DNA of 64,000 bases, taken from contig NZ_CACSJP010000001.1 of NCBI RefSeq assembly GCF_902706095.1, forward strand, positions 62,001 through 126,000, written 5' to 3'. Every line of letters starts with the position of its first letter. The stretch's first letter is position 1. Source of the DNA: Rhizobium sp. 18065. GTDB lineage: Bacteria; Pseudomonadota; Alphaproteobacteria; Rhizobiales; Rhizobiaceae. The position numbers and the translations under genes are program-made. A model generated the notes under the pieces. It worked only from the letters and a program-made list of their open reading frames with translations. It had not been told where the DNA came from and searched no databases. Shown piece by piece: positions 28,782 to 38,117 of this stretch.

Positions 28782-30059
28782 TCAGCGCAGCTTTGCCTTC
28801 AGGCTGGCACTGGGATAGCAGGTCGGCGTCAGCCCGTTCTTTGCCTGCCATTCACCGAGCGAGCGCCGCGTCTTGAAGCCCGGCAGCCCGTCCACCTTGC
28901 CGACATCGTAGCCTTGCGCCACCAGCGCCTTCTGCATTGCCAGAACATCCGAGCGCAGCATCTTGCCGACATCGCCCCAGGACGCCTTGAAGGCGCCGGA
29001 TCCGCTGCCGATCCTGTCGGCCAGATTGCCGATGAACAGCGCGTAGAGATCGGAATTGTTGTATTCCTTGATCACGTAGAAATTCGGGGTGACCAGGAAT
29101 TCAGGGCCGAAAGTGCCGGCCGGTACCAGCATCATCGCGGATTGCTTGATCTCGGTCGACGGGAACGCCTTGCCGGAAATGCGGGCGAGGCCCTCCGACG
29201 TCCATGCCGAAACCGGCTGTGCCCGATCCGGCCCTTCCTGGGCGCAGGAGACGCCGTCCGGAATGCTGATCTCGAAGCCCCAGTCGCGGCCGCGCTGCCA
29301 GCCGCTCTTGACCAGGTAATTGGCGATCGAGGCGAGGGTGTCCGGCACCGAATTCCAGATGTCGCGTTTCCCGTCGCCATCGAAATCGACGGCATATTTC
29401 AGGAAACTCGACGGCATGAACTGTGGCTGGCCAAGTGCACCGGCCCAGGAGCCGCGCATCTGCTGTGCCGTCACGTCGCCGCCCTCGATCATGTGCAGCG
29501 CCGAGATTAGTTCGCGTTGGAACATGTCCTTGCGTGTCGACATGAAGGCCTTGGTGGCCAGCACGTCCAGCGCCGGATAGGGCATTTTTGCCTTGCCGAA
29601 ACCGGATTCACGACCCCAGATGGCGACAAGGATCGAGCCCGGAACGCCATAGGCCGCTTCCACCTTGCGCAGCGTACCGGCATGTTGGGAGGCGAGCGAC
29701 CGTCCTGTTGCGGCCAGTCCCTGCAGCCGTTTCTCGGAGAAATACGAAGACGGCGAGGAAAACTCCGCCTGGCTTTGGCTCTGCTGTTTCGGTGGCGTCG
29801 TGCCGGGCGGCACGAGATCCGGCAGATCCCAGTTGAGCGACAGGCCAGACACGGCCTTGTCGAAAGCCGGCTTGGAAATACCAGTCGCCTGCGCCTCATG
29901 CCACAGGTCGGTTGCGATCCAGCGCTGGAATTGTGCTTCGACATTGGAGCGCGATGGCGCAGACAGCGCGGGCGTAACACCAGGCCCAAACACGATCGAA
30001 AGCGCCAGGGCCCAGCGTGCTATGAAATTGCGGGGCAGGAAGCGGCAGGTGTCGGCCAT
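28782..30059 (-). CDS. Lytic murein transglycosylase, MltB type (GH103)
   Basis: Cleaves the glycan strands of peptidoglycan in the periplasm, forming 1,6-anhydro ends. The protein has 425 residues. A signal segment occupies residues 10-34 (ARWALALSIVFGPGVTPALS), with no lipobox Cys, so it is soluble rather than a lipoprotein. The catalytic Glu151 lies in IWGRESGFGKAK; SWAGALGQPQFMPSSF and DFDGDGKRDIW are MltB signatures. A peptidoglycan-binding domain (residues about 365-425, MQKALVAQGYDVGKVDG) ends the protein. It converges with the MFS gene and is followed upstream by recR on the same strand. Confidence 0.93.
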   Translation of the reverse strand: MADTCRFLPRNFIARWALALSIVFGPGVTPALSAPSRSNVEAQFQRWIATDLWHEAQATGISKPAFDKAVSGLSLNWDLPDLVPPGTTPPKQQSQSQAEFSSPSSYFSEKRLQGLAATGRSLASQHAGTLRKVEAAYGVPGSILVAIWGRESGFGKAKMPYPALDVLATKAFMSTRKDMFQRELISALHMIEGGDVTAQQMRGSWAGALGQPQFMPSSFLKYAVDFDGDGKRDIWNSVPDTLASIANYLVKSGWQRGRDWGFEISIPDGVSCAQEGPDRAQPVSAWTSEGLARISGKAFPSTEIKQSAMMLVPAGTFGPEFLVTPNFYVIKEYNNSDLYALFIGNLADRIGSGSGAFKASWGDVGKMLRSDVLAMQKALVAQGYDVGKVDGLPGFKTRRSLGEWQAKNGLTPTCYPSASLKAKLR

Positions 30060-30083
30060 GAAATTTTCTCCCGTAGGCGACCG

Positions 30084-30692
30084 TCAGATCACCGTGCGTG
30101 CACGGAGCGCCGCAGACAGCGTTCCTTCATCGAGATAGTCGAGTTCGCCCCCGACGGGCACGCCGTGTGCCAACCGGGTGATCTTCACATCGTCCAGCCC
30201 GGTCAGATGATCGGTGATGTAATGGGCGGTTGTTTGACCTTCGACGGTGGCGTTGACGGCGATGATGACTTCGCGGACACCGCCCTTGGCCACCCTCTCG
30301 ATCAGCCCCTTGATATTGAGGTCATCAGGTCCGACGCCATCCAGCGGAGACAAGGTGCCGCCAAGCACATGATAGGCGGCGTTCATTGCGCCTGCCCGCT
30401 CCAGCGCCCAGAGATCGGAAACATCCTCGACGACGATGATCATCGATTGGTCGCGCCGATCGTCGGTGCACACCGTGCAGGGATCGATCGTGTCGACATT
30501 GCCGCAGCACGAGCAGATCTTCACCTTGTCATAGGCTTCGCCCATCGCATGCCCGAGCGGCCCGAGAAGCTGATCCTTCTTCTTGATCAGATGCAGTGCC
30601 GCGCGCCGCGCCGAACGCGGGCCGAGCCCCGGCACCTTTGCCAGAAGCTGGATGAGTTTTTCGATTTCGGGGCCGGTGACTCGCTTTGCCAT
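30084..30692 (-). CDS. recR: Recombination mediator RecR
   Basis: Works with RecF and RecO to load RecA at gaps. The protein has 202 residues: an N-terminal helix-hairpin-helix ([20 protein letters not shown]), a zinc finger with four Cys ([16 protein letters not shown]) and a TOPRIM domain ([15 protein letters not shown]) carrying the family [12 protein letters not shown] block. All key residues are present. In many bacteria recR directly follows dnaX-ybaB; here it is 1.7 kb away, with a MOSC gene and a hydrolase gene between. Confidence 0.97.
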   Translation of the reverse strand: MAKRVTGPEIEKLIQLLAKVPGLGPRSARRAALHLIKKKDQLLGPLGHAMGEAYDKVKICSCCGNVDTIDPCTVCTDDRRDQSMIIVVEDVSDLWALERAGAMNAAYHVLGGTLSPLDGVGPDDLNIKGLIERVAKGGVREVIIAVNATVEGQTTAHYITDHLTGLDDVKITRLAHGVPVGGELDYLDEGTLSAALRARTVI

Positions 30693-30747
30693 GCGGCGTT
30701 TCTAGCCCATAACGTCTGCAAACGGAATCGTTGAACATGGGTCACGG

Positions 30748-31368
30748 ATGAAAATACGCGCCGTATGCCGGGGTAATCCGGAAGTCCTGCCGGGCAAGAA
30801 ATACAAGACCGGCATCAACAAGATCGCCGTGAGCGGACCGATGATGGTCGATGCCGAAGGCCTCGTTGGTGACAGCATCTGCAATCGCAAGCATCACGGC
30901 GGTGTCGAGCAGGCGGTCTATCTTGAGGGCAGCATCGATCTTTCCTGGTGGGAGAGCGAACTTGGCCGTACCCTGCCGCCGGGCGTCTTCGGCGAAAACC
31001 TGATCATCGAAGGTCTGGACAACCGAACGCTGGCAGCGGGGGACCGCTTTGCCATCGGCGACGTGCTTCTGGAAGTGACCTCTCCGCGTATGCCCTGTGC
31101 AACCTTCGCTGCGCGCATGGATGAGCCCACAATGGTCAAGCGATACGCCCGTGCGGCGCGTGGCGGGGCCTATTGCCGGGTCTTGAACGCGGGGCTGATC
31201 GAAGCGGGTCAGGAGGTTGCATGGACGGCATATGCCGGCGCGCGCGTCACCTTGCCGGAGATGATGGCGACGTTTGGAAAATCTCTCTCGCAGGAAGACC
31301 AGCGGCGCTATCTTGTTGCGCCGATAAACGACAGGTGGAAGCAGGAAATACAGCGCGCGATATCCTGA
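30748..31368 (+). CDS. MOSC domain protein (YiiM-like)
   Basis: A 206-residue beta-barrel MOSC protein with the YiiM arrangement: NRKHHGGVEQAVYL, GVFGENLIIEGLDN and the conserved Cys of TSPRMPCATFAAR. MOSC domains bind the molybdenum cofactor. YiiM and YcbX reduce N-hydroxylated base analogues such as 6-N-hydroxylaminopurine, so a detoxifying role is plausible. Lacking iron-sulfur and oxidoreductase domains, it would need a redox partner. It is divergent from recR. Confidence 0.88.
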   Translation: MKIRAVCRGNPEVLPGKKYKTGINKIAVSGPMMVDAEGLVGDSICNRKHHGGVEQAVYLEGSIDLSWWESELGRTLPPGVFGENLIIEGLDNRTLAAGDRFAIGDVLLEVTSPRMPCATFAARMDEPTMVKRYARAARGGAYCRVLNAGLIEAGQEVAWTAYAGARVTLPEMMATFGKSLSQEDQRRYLVAPINDRWKQEIQRAIS

Positions 31369-31456
31369 TCGGTGTCGACGATAGTCGCACTCTGCGCAAC
31401 TTTACCTGCTCGCCTCCCGCAGTCATCATGCCACTGGATTGCTGCGGAGGAGATAA

Positions 31457-32347
31457 ATGCAGGAAACGCGGACCGAACTGCTCTGCGCCGACGGCGTGCG
31501 GCTTGCCGGGGACTGGTGGTTGCCCTCTGCCGGCGAACCGGTCGCGACTGTCGTGATCAATCCCGCCACCGGCGTGCTTGCCCGTTATTATCACCACTAT
31601 GCCCGCTTTCTCGCCAGGTACGGCTTTTCCGTCTTCACCTACGACTATCGCGGCATCGGTCAGTCGCGACCGGCCGATCTCCGCAGCGTCGCCTATACCT
31701 GGCGCCAATGGGGGCAGCAGGACTTCGACGCAGCGCTTTGCCATGCCCTGGATCGCGACGAGACCGGTCGCGTGCTGGTCGTCGGCCACAGTATTGGCGG
31801 ATTTCTTCCCGGCTACGCGTCCATGGCCCATCGGATATCCGGTCTTCTCTCCGTTGGCGGACAGTATGGCTATTGGGGTGACTATCAGTTGAGCAGGCGC
31901 CTGCCCATGGCGCTCAAGTGGCATCTGGCCATGCCGGCGATCACGGCGGTGCTGGGTTATTTCCCCGGAAAGCGGCTGGGCTGGCTGGAGGACCTGCCAA
32001 AGGGAGTGGCGCTAGGATGGGGTCTTCAGCAGGACAGGGCGGAGCAGGGGCTAAAGGCGGAAGACGCGATCGAGATGCGCAGAGGTTTCGCCGCGCTCAC
32101 AGGGCCAATTCTCGCCGTCTCGATGTCGGATGATCCGATTGCAACGCCCAAGGCCATTAATAGGGCCATGGCCTACTACACGGGTGCGTCGATCGCCAAA
32201 GTGCACTTGTCGCCCAAGGATCTCGGCTTCGATACCGTCGGCCATTTCAACCTTTTCCATGCCCGCCATGAACAAGGCTTCTGGAAAAGCAGTCTCGACT
32301 GGTTGCGCGAGGGACGCAACCCCTGGTCGCAGCGGACCTGCCTTTAG
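31457..32347 (+). CDS. Alpha/beta hydrolase (serine aminopeptidase S33-like)
   Basis: A 296-residue soluble hydrolase. The nucleophile elbow VVGHSIGG gives Ser112, SMSDDPIATP supplies a likely acid, and GHFNLFHARH a likely catalytic His. YDYRGIGQSRP is the usual oxyanion-side motif. The start at 31457 is fixed by ggaggagataa directly upstream. The substrate is unknown; an acyl ester or lipid is more likely than a peptide. It lies 88 bases after the MOSC gene on the same strand. Confidence 0.83.
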   Translation: MQETRTELLCADGVRLAGDWWLPSAGEPVATVVINPATGVLARYYHHYARFLARYGFSVFTYDYRGIGQSRPADLRSVAYTWRQWGQQDFDAALCHALDRDETGRVLVVGHSIGGFLPGYASMAHRISGLLSVGGQYGYWGDYQLSRRLPMALKWHLAMPAITAVLGYFPGKRLGWLEDLPKGVALGWGLQQDRAEQGLKAEDAIEMRRGFAALTGPILAVSMSDDPIATPKAINRAMAYYTGASIAKVHLSPKDLGFDTVGHFNLFHARHEQGFWKSSLDWLREGRNPWSQRTCL

Positions 32348-32412
32348 TAGACCCGCCAAGGCTTGGCCTTGGATTATGCCATCGGCTCAGGGCATGGGAT
32401 CATGCCATGGGA

Positions 32413-32736
32413 CTAGAAGGGGAACTTCATGCCCGGTGGCAGCGGGATGCCGGCGGTGATGGAGGCCATCTTTTCCTGAGCCTGGACCTCGCCCTTGTCC
32501 TTGGCATCCTTGTGCGCGGCAACGATCAGGTCTTCGAGGATTTCGGAATCCTCTTCCTTGAAAAGCGAAGGATCGATCTTGATGCTCTTCATCTCGCCCT
32601 TGCCGTTCAGGACGATGGTGACCAGGCCGCCACCGGATTTGCCCTCGATTTCAAGCGCGGCGATTTCCGCCTGCGTCTTTTCCATCTTCGCCTGCATTTC
32701 CTTGACCTTGCCCATCATGCCCATGATGTCGCGCAT
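32413..32736 (-). CDS. YbaB/EbfC family nucleoid-associated protein
   Basis: A 107-residue dimeric DNA-binding protein of the family that often sits between dnaX and recR. It starts [20 protein letters not shown] and has the family [20 protein letters not shown] core. ATG 32736 is chosen because aaggag lies six bases upstream; an ATG at 32742 touches that site and would be too close. It follows dnaX after 67 bases on the same strand. Confidence 0.94.
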   Translation of the reverse strand: MRDIMGMMGKVKEMQAKMEKTQAEIAALEIEGKSGGGLVTIVLNGKGEMKSIKIDPSLFKEEDSEILEDLIVAAHKDAKDKGEVQAQEKMASITAGIPLPPGMKFPF

Positions 32737-32803
32737 CGTCATCTCCTTGGTTTGTTGTCTTCTTCACCGGGCCTAAACTCGGCGACCGTGCAACGGTAAC
32801 GTT

Positions 32804-34687
32804 CTAGAATTCGATATCGTCGCCCGGCAGGATATCGCCTTCATCGCTCTCGACAATCGCTGGCGGTGGACGTGTGTCTTCGTCCTCCTCCAGGGTTCCG
32901 GCCTTGATCCGGACGTCGGTGATCTTGGCGCCTGGAAAACGCGCAAGGATTGCCGCAACGTCCGGGTCTTGCCGGGCATCGCGCAGCCGCGTCTCGCGCG
33001 TGGTGTTTTCCACCTCGACAAGGGTAGGCGCCCCTTCCTCGCGGCTCAGAATGACCATCCAGCGGATTTCGGTCCATTCTTCCAGCCGTTTCTGCAGGTC
33101 GCCGACCAGTGTCTTCGGCGCGTCGGGCGGCAGATTGATCTCCAGCCGGCCCGGCTCCAGTCGCACAAGCCGGACAAAGCCACGCATCAATGCCTTCAGG
33201 CGGGGGTCGCGGTTCTTGCTGCAAAGTTCGGCAATGTCTTCCAGCGACTTGATCTGCACCTTGGGTGTCGGCGCTTCCTGCGGCTTCGGCTGCACCCGCT
33301 CCATGGCGGCTGGCAGCGCATCACCAGCGGGCACGCTCTGCAGATGGGCAACAGGTTGGCTGGATGCAATCCGCGGCGCACTGTCCGGCGAAGGCTGGGC
33401 GACCGCCTGAACCCGCATAGCCATCGCGGCTCCACCACCAGCGCCGCCGCCGTTCGGGCGTGGCGCAGAGGATCCGCGCTCCGCCGGCTGGCCGTCGGAC
33501 ATCTCAAGCAGACGGCGGGCCGCATCTTCAGGCGAAGGCAGATGCGCCGCATGTGCCAGACGGATGATCACCATTTCGGCAGCACCAGCCGGACGCGATG
33601 AACCTTCCGCTTCGGGAATACCTTTCAGCAGCATCTGCCACATGCGCGAAAGCGTGGTTACGGCCACGCTTTCGGCCAGCGATGCGCCGCGCACACGCTC
33701 CACTTCGCTCAGCGAAGCATCCTGTGCGGCCGATGGAATATATTTGAGCCGGGTCACCAGATGCGTGAAGTCGGCCAGATCGGTCAGCACCACGGTCGGG
33801 TTCGCACCCGCTTCATACTGGCCGCCGAACTCTTCAAGTGCCGCTGCGACATCGCCGCGCACAATATGTTCGAACAAGTCGACGATGCGGGCCCGGTCGG
33901 CAAGGCCCAACATCGAGCGCACCGCGTCTGCATGCACCACGCCGCTGCCATGGGCAATGGCCTGGTCGAGCAGCGAAAGACCGTCGCGCGCCGAGCCCTC
34001 GGCGGCGCGTGCGATCATCGCCAGAGCATCCTCGTCAGCCTGGATGCCCTCTTTCGACGCAATGGTCGAGAACAGCCCCACCAGATCGCTGGCGCTGATT
34101 CGCCGCAAGTCAAAGCGCTGGCAGCGCGACAGGACGGTAATCGGAACCTTGCGGATTTCCGTCGTGGCGAAAATGAACTTCACATGTTCCGGAGGCTCTT
34201 CGAGCGTCTTCAGCAGCCCGTTGAAGGCTGCCGTCGACAGCATGTGCACTTCGTCGATGATGTAAACTTTATAGCGCGCCGAAACCGGGCGGTAGCGCAC
34301 CTGCTCGATGATCTCGCGGATATCGTCGATACCGGTATGCGATGCGGCGTCCATCTCGATGACGTCGACATGGCGACCTTCCATGATTGCCTGGCAATGC
34401 TCGCCGGGAATGCGAAGGTCGATCGTCGGCTTGTCGATCTCGGGGGTCTTGTAGTTCAGCGCACGCGCCAGAATACGGGCGGTGGTCGTCTTGCCGACAC
34501 CGCGCACGCCGGTCAGCATATAGGCCTGGGCGATGCGGCCGGTCTCGAACGCATTGGTCAGCGTGCGAACCATCGGCTCCTGGCCGACCATCAGGTCCGA
34601 AAAATCCTTAGGGCGATATTTCCGGGCGAGCACGCGGTATCCGCCGGGGGCGGTCTTGGCCTCTGCAGTGGGCTCCAAATCGCTCAT
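32804..34687 (-). CDS. dnaX: DNA polymerase III subunits gamma/tau
   Basis: Clamp-loader ATPase of the replisome. The protein has 627 residues: Walker A GVRGVGKTTTAR near residue 45, the sensor region, the DEVH box (IDEVHMLSTAAF), domain III, then a linker rich in Pro, Gly and Ala and a tau-type C-terminal domain. The zinc module is degenerate: only one Cys (PGEHC) remains where E. coli has four. I start at ATG 34687 (MSDLEPT). No clear frameshift site for a short gamma form is visible. The SRP RNA gene lies just upstream. Confidence 0.96.
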   Translation of the reverse strand: MSDLEPTAEAKTAPGGYRVLARKYRPKDFSDLMVGQEPMVRTLTNAFETGRIAQAYMLTGVRGVGKTTTARILARALNYKTPEIDKPTIDLRIPGEHCQAIMEGRHVDVIEMDAASHTGIDDIREIIEQVRYRPVSARYKVYIIDEVHMLSTAAFNGLLKTLEEPPEHVKFIFATTEIRKVPITVLSRCQRFDLRRISASDLVGLFSTIASKEGIQADEDALAMIARAAEGSARDGLSLLDQAIAHGSGVVHADAVRSMLGLADRARIVDLFEHIVRGDVAAALEEFGGQYEAGANPTVVLTDLADFTHLVTRLKYIPSAAQDASLSEVERVRGASLAESVAVTTLSRMWQMLLKGIPEAEGSSRPAGAAEMVIIRLAHAAHLPSPEDAARRLLEMSDGQPAERGSSAPRPNGGGAGGGAAMAMRVQAVAQPSPDSAPRIASSQPVAHLQSVPAGDALPAAMERVQPKPQEAPTPKVQIKSLEDIAELCSKNRDPRLKALMRGFVRLVRLEPGRLEINLPPDAPKTLVGDLQKRLEEWTEIRWMVILSREEGAPTLVEVENTTRETRLRDARQDPDVAAILARFPGAKITDVRIKAGTLEEDEDTRPPPAIVESDEGDILPGDDIEF

Positions 34688-34771
34688 CGCGTTGCCAGCT
34701 TCCCCTTGCCGCCCGGATCCGGGCATGGCGCGGCCCATGGTTTTGGATCACGGGCCGGAAATGAAGATGAG

Positions 34772-34871
34772 GTGGGAGGCTGGCACGATGACCCGTGCCG
34801 CGCTCGTTAGGGCTGCTTCCTTCCGGATCTGACCCGGTTGGCGAGTGGCTCGTCCACCACCAACCTCCCGA
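34772..34871 (-). ncRNA. ffs: Signal recognition particle RNA, small bacterial type (4.5S)
   Basis: About 98 bases. The closing stem pairs GGGAGGTTGG with CCAGCCTCCC, and the conserved apical region reads GTCAGATCCGGAAGGAAGCA, with the GGAA tetraloop and the symmetric bulge bound by Ffh. It is read on the minus strand directly before dnaX, as in many proteobacteria. Confidence 0.96.
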
Positions 34872-34959
34872 GGTGACATATCGGCAATAACGACGGCAAA
34901 TGCAAGCCAAGCCCGTAAAAAACTGCTACAGCATGGAAAAACAACAGCGGAGAAACACC

Positions 34960-35367
34960 TTGGAGCCATTTCTTCTCGATGAGCGTCTTGCGCGCGACAG
35001 TCAGTCCATCCTGAAGCTGGGGCTTTGTGATCTCAGACTTGCCCATGATAGCCGCTGGCCGTGGTTGATCCTGGTGCCGCAGAGATCGGGCATGAGCGAA
35101 GTTTTCGACCTGACCCCGCTCGATCAGGCCATGCTCACCTTCGAACAGGTGACGGTCGCCGCAGCCTTGAAGAAAATCACAGGTGCGACCAAGATCAATA
35201 TCGCGGCAATTGGCAATGTCGTGCGCCAACTCCATGTCCATGTCGTTGCCCGCTTCGAGGATGATCCGAACTGGCCGGGTCCGATCTGGGGGCATGGATC
35301 GCCAATTGTCCATTCCGACGATACATTCAACGCGCTCAAGTCCCGGATTCTCGAAGCCCTGCAATGA
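34960..35367 (+). CDS. HIT family nucleotide-binding protein
   Basis: About 135 residues. The histidine triad is HVHVV (His92 and His94) within NVVRQLHVHVVARFED, and WPWLILVPQR is typical of this subgroup. HIT proteins hydrolyse nucleotide phosphoramidates or related adenylates; the substrate is not known here. I choose TTG 34960 because ggag lies seven bases upstream and homologues begin close to LDERLA. ATG 34933 is an alternative without a ribosome site. The stop overlaps the nudC start (ATGA). Confidence 0.87.
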   Translation: MEPFLLDERLARDSQSILKLGLCDLRLAHDSRWPWLILVPQRSGMSEVFDLTPLDQAMLTFEQVTVAAALKKITGATKINIAAIGNVVRQLHVHVVARFEDDPNWPGPIWGHGSPIVHSDDTFNALKSRILEALQ

Positions 35368-36323
35368 CAAAACGATCCATTTTTGACACATCCGCGCCTC
35401 ATCCCGAGGCCAGCGCACTCACCGCCTTTTCCGGCAATGGTCTTGATCGCAATGCCGAGCATCGCACGGAGGATAGCCTTGCCCACGCCATGGCGGAGGA
35501 AGGCACGCACCTTCTGGCCTTTGCTGGTAATCGCCTGGTGTTCAAACACGACGGCCAGATCCTCGATCCGCTCTTTGCGCCATACGAATTGGTCGGGCTT
35601 GAGCCTGATCTCGACGGTGCGGTCCTGCTGGGCCACAAGCCGAATGGCGAGCCGCGCATTGCCGTGCCGGTGAATGCCGGCGAAGAACAGCTGGCTATGA
35701 ATTACAAGGCGCTGACCGCGCGCGAACTGTTCCGGGAATCAGGCGTCGACGAGGAACTCGTCGGCGAAGCGGCGCAGGGATTCAGCCTGCTGCACTGGAA
35801 TGCCGAGAACCGCTTCTGCGGCAGCTGTGGTCACACGATGGAAATGCGCATCGGCGGTTACAAGCGCGAATGCCTCTCCTGTGGCCGTGTCGCCTTTCCC
35901 CGCACCGATCCGGTTGTCATCATGATGACCATTGATGAGGTGAGCGACCGCTGTCTTCTGGGACGCGGCGCCCATTTCCCCGAAGGCATGTATTCCTGCC
36001 TGGCCGGCTTCATTGAGCCTGCGGAAACGATTGAGAATGCCGTACGCCGGGAGACCTTCGAAGAATCTGGCATCACCATAGGTCGGGTCCGCTATCATGC
36101 CACCCAGCCCTGGCCGATGCCGCACCAGTTGATGATTGGCTGCTACGCCGAGGCCCTGTCGCTCGATGTGACGCGCGATGAGGCCGAACTGGTCGATTGC
36201 CGCTGGTTCACGCGTGCGGAAGTGCAGTCGATGATCGACCTGGCAAGTGAATCCGTGAAAGCACCGGCCAATGGCACCATCGCCCATAGGCTGATGAGCG
36301 ATTGGCTTGACTGGGCGCGCTGA
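35364..36323 (+). CDS. nudC: NAD-capped RNA / NADH pyrophosphatase NudC
   Basis: Splits NADH, and in characterised homologues removes NAD caps from RNA. The protein has 319 residues. A zinc ribbon uses Cys152, Cys155, Cys170 and Cys173. The Nudix box runs from GFIEPAETIENAVRRE to TFEESG (residues 215-235). The NudC-specific TQPWPMPHQLMIGC motif follows, matching SQPWPFPxS. The start overlaps the HIT gene by four bases, so the two are translated together. Confidence 0.93.
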   Translation: MTKRSIFDTSAPHPEASALTAFSGNGLDRNAEHRTEDSLAHAMAEEGTHLLAFAGNRLVFKHDGQILDPLFAPYELVGLEPDLDGAVLLGHKPNGEPRIAVPVNAGEEQLAMNYKALTARELFRESGVDEELVGEAAQGFSLLHWNAENRFCGSCGHTMEMRIGGYKRECLSCGRVAFPRTDPVVIMMTIDEVSDRCLLGRGAHFPEGMYSCLAGFIEPAETIENAVRRETFEESGITIGRVRYHATQPWPMPHQLMIGCYAEALSLDVTRDEAELVDCRWFTRAEVQSMIDLASESVKAPANGTIAHRLMSDWLDWAR

Positions 36324-36343
36324 GCGCTCGGTCGTGTCTGGCG

Positions 36344-37195
36344 TCAAAGCTTGCCGCGCATCGCATGCGCCTTGTAGACGCCGAGGATGCGGACCTTTTC
36401 CGAGAAGAACCGCAGTTCTTCGAGAGCCCGCTTAACCGGCGCGTCGTCCGGATGCCCCTCGATATCGGCATAGAACTGGGTGGCGATGAACTTGCCGCCG
36501 ATCTGGTAGCTTTCCAGCTTCGTCATGTTGACACCGTTGGTGGCAAAGCCGCCCATCGCCTTGTAGAGAGCGGCCGGCAGGTTACGTACATTGAACACGA
36601 AGGTGGTGATGAAGAGCTCATCGTCGCTCTTGCGCTTCGGCTCGTGCTCGTCGCGGGACAGGATGACGAAACGGGTGACGTTATTGTCGGAATCCTCGAC
36701 ATTTTCGGCGATGATATCGAGACCATAGAGCGAAGACGCCAGCCGCGGCGCGAGAGCCGCCATGCTGCGGTCCCCCTGTTCCGACACCTGCTTGGCGGCC
36801 CCGGCCGTATCGCCGGCGACGACGGCCTTCCAGCCATGGCTGCGGATGATCTTGCGGCATTGTCCCAGCGCATGGATATGGCTGTGCACGGTGCGGATTT
36901 CGTCAAGCTTGACGCCCGGCAGCACCATCAGCTGGAAGCGGATCGGCATGAAATATTCGCCGATGATATGCAGTCGTGACAGCGGCAGCAGGTAGTGGAT
37001 GTCTGCGACGCGTCCGGCCAGCGTATTCTCGATCGGGATCATCGCCAGATCCACGTCGCCGCTCTCCAGTGCCACGAAGGCATCCTCGAAAGTCGGGCAG
37101 GGCAGCGGCTCCATCGAGGGAAACATGTCCCGGCAGGCCATGTCGGAATTGGCGCCAAAGTCGCCCTGGAAGGAAATCTTGTTGGTCGGGGCCAA
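36344..37195 (-). CDS. pheA: Prephenate dehydratase
   Basis: Converts prephenate to phenylpyruvate in phenylalanine synthesis. The protein has 283 residues and is monofunctional, without a chorismate mutase domain. The catalytic part has ISFQGDFGANSDMAC, IPIENTLAGRVADIHYLL and the TRF motif (NNVTRFVIL). A C-terminal ACT domain with the ESYQIGG Phe-binding block indicates feedback inhibition. The start at 37195 is a TTG with aagga nine bases upstream. kdsB ends 12 bases upstream on the same strand, the usual rhizobial kdsB-pheA pair. Confidence 0.95.
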   Translation of the reverse strand: MAPTNKISFQGDFGANSDMACRDMFPSMEPLPCPTFEDAFVALESGDVDLAMIPIENTLAGRVADIHYLLPLSRLHIIGEYFMPIRFQLMVLPGVKLDEIRTVHSHIHALGQCRKIIRSHGWKAVVAGDTAGAAKQVSEQGDRSMAALAPRLASSLYGLDIIAENVEDSDNNVTRFVILSRDEHEPKRKSDDELFITTFVFNVRNLPAALYKAMGGFATNGVNMTKLESYQIGGKFIATQFYADIEGHPDDAPVKRALEELRFFSEKVRILGVYKAHAMRGKL

Positions 37196-37207
37196 TGGTA
37201 TGCGTCC

Positions 37208-37963
37208 TTAAATGGAGTGGGCCGAAAGAATGCGGCGGGCTTTTTCGAGGTCGGCCGGCGTATCGACGCCGAGCGGCACGGTTTTGACGATTTCGACATC
37301 GATGCGCATCCCGGCTTCAAGGGCTCTGAGTTGCTCGAGCGATTCGCGTTTTTCAAGTGTCGAAGGCGTTAGCGAGACGAACCGCTCCAGCGCGCGCCGC
37401 CGATAGGCATAGAGCCCGATATGGTGGTAAAGCGGTCCCGCGCCGTGCGGCGCCGTGGCACGGGTGAAATACAAGGCCCGCAGTCGCGTATCGCTGAGCG
37501 GCGACCCAACGACCTTCACCACGTTCGGATTGGTCTTTTCCTGCTCGTCCTCGATCTCCACCGTCAGCGTCGCGATATCGACGGCTTCGTTTTCCAGTGG
37601 CCGAAGGGCGGCGCGGATGGTCTGCGGATCGATGGTCGGCAGGTCGCCCTGCACATTGATGACGATCTCAGCTTTGCCCTCGGGATCGACCTTGCTCAAA
37701 GCTTCGAAGATCCGGTCCGAGCCGGATTGATGATCGACCCGCGTCATCACGACTTCGAAACCGGCGGCGGCAACCGCGTCGAATGTCCGCTGGTCATCGA
37801 CTGCAACAATGATTCGTCCGACATCGGCCTCCTGCGCACGTTTGGCCACCTGGACGATCATCGGCAGGCCGCAAATGTCCGCCAAAGGCTTGCCGGGAAG
37901 GCGGGTAGAGGCCATGCGGGCGGGAATTAGCACCAGGGTTTTGCCGCTATCGTCTTTATTCAT
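37208..37963 (-). CDS. kdsB: 3-deoxy-manno-octulosonate cytidylyltransferase
   Basis: Makes CMP-Kdo, the activated sugar for the lipopolysaccharide inner core. The protein has 251 residues. The nucleotidyltransferase signature [20 protein letters not shown] is at the N-terminus, followed by [12 protein letters not shown]. The start at ATG 37963 (MNKDDSGK) has aagggg seven bases upstream; the longer open frame is not homologous. Divergent from the cytochrome c gene. Confidence 0.96.
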   Translation of the reverse strand: MNKDDSGKTLVLIPARMASTRLPGKPLADICGLPMIVQVAKRAQEADVGRIIVAVDDQRTFDAVAAAGFEVVMTRVDHQSGSDRIFEALSKVDPEGKAEIVINVQGDLPTIDPQTIRAALRPLENEAVDIATLTVEIEDEQEKTNPNVVKVVGSPLSDTRLRALYFTRATAPHGAGPLYHHIGLYAYRRRALERFVSLTPSTLEKRESLEQLRALEAGMRIDVEIVKTVPLGVDTPADLEKARRILSAHSI

Positions 37964-38117
37964 GCCTAACCCCTTCAAATCGCCGCGCAGAAGTGTCAAT
38001 AAGTCCCAGTTGCGGGGACCATAATCGTGTTGCATGTGTTATGCAAAAGACATAGGTTCCGCGCGATTTCAAGATCGCTCGGTTGCTGATCGGCCGGCTG
38101 CATGGGGAGCTTTGCAG

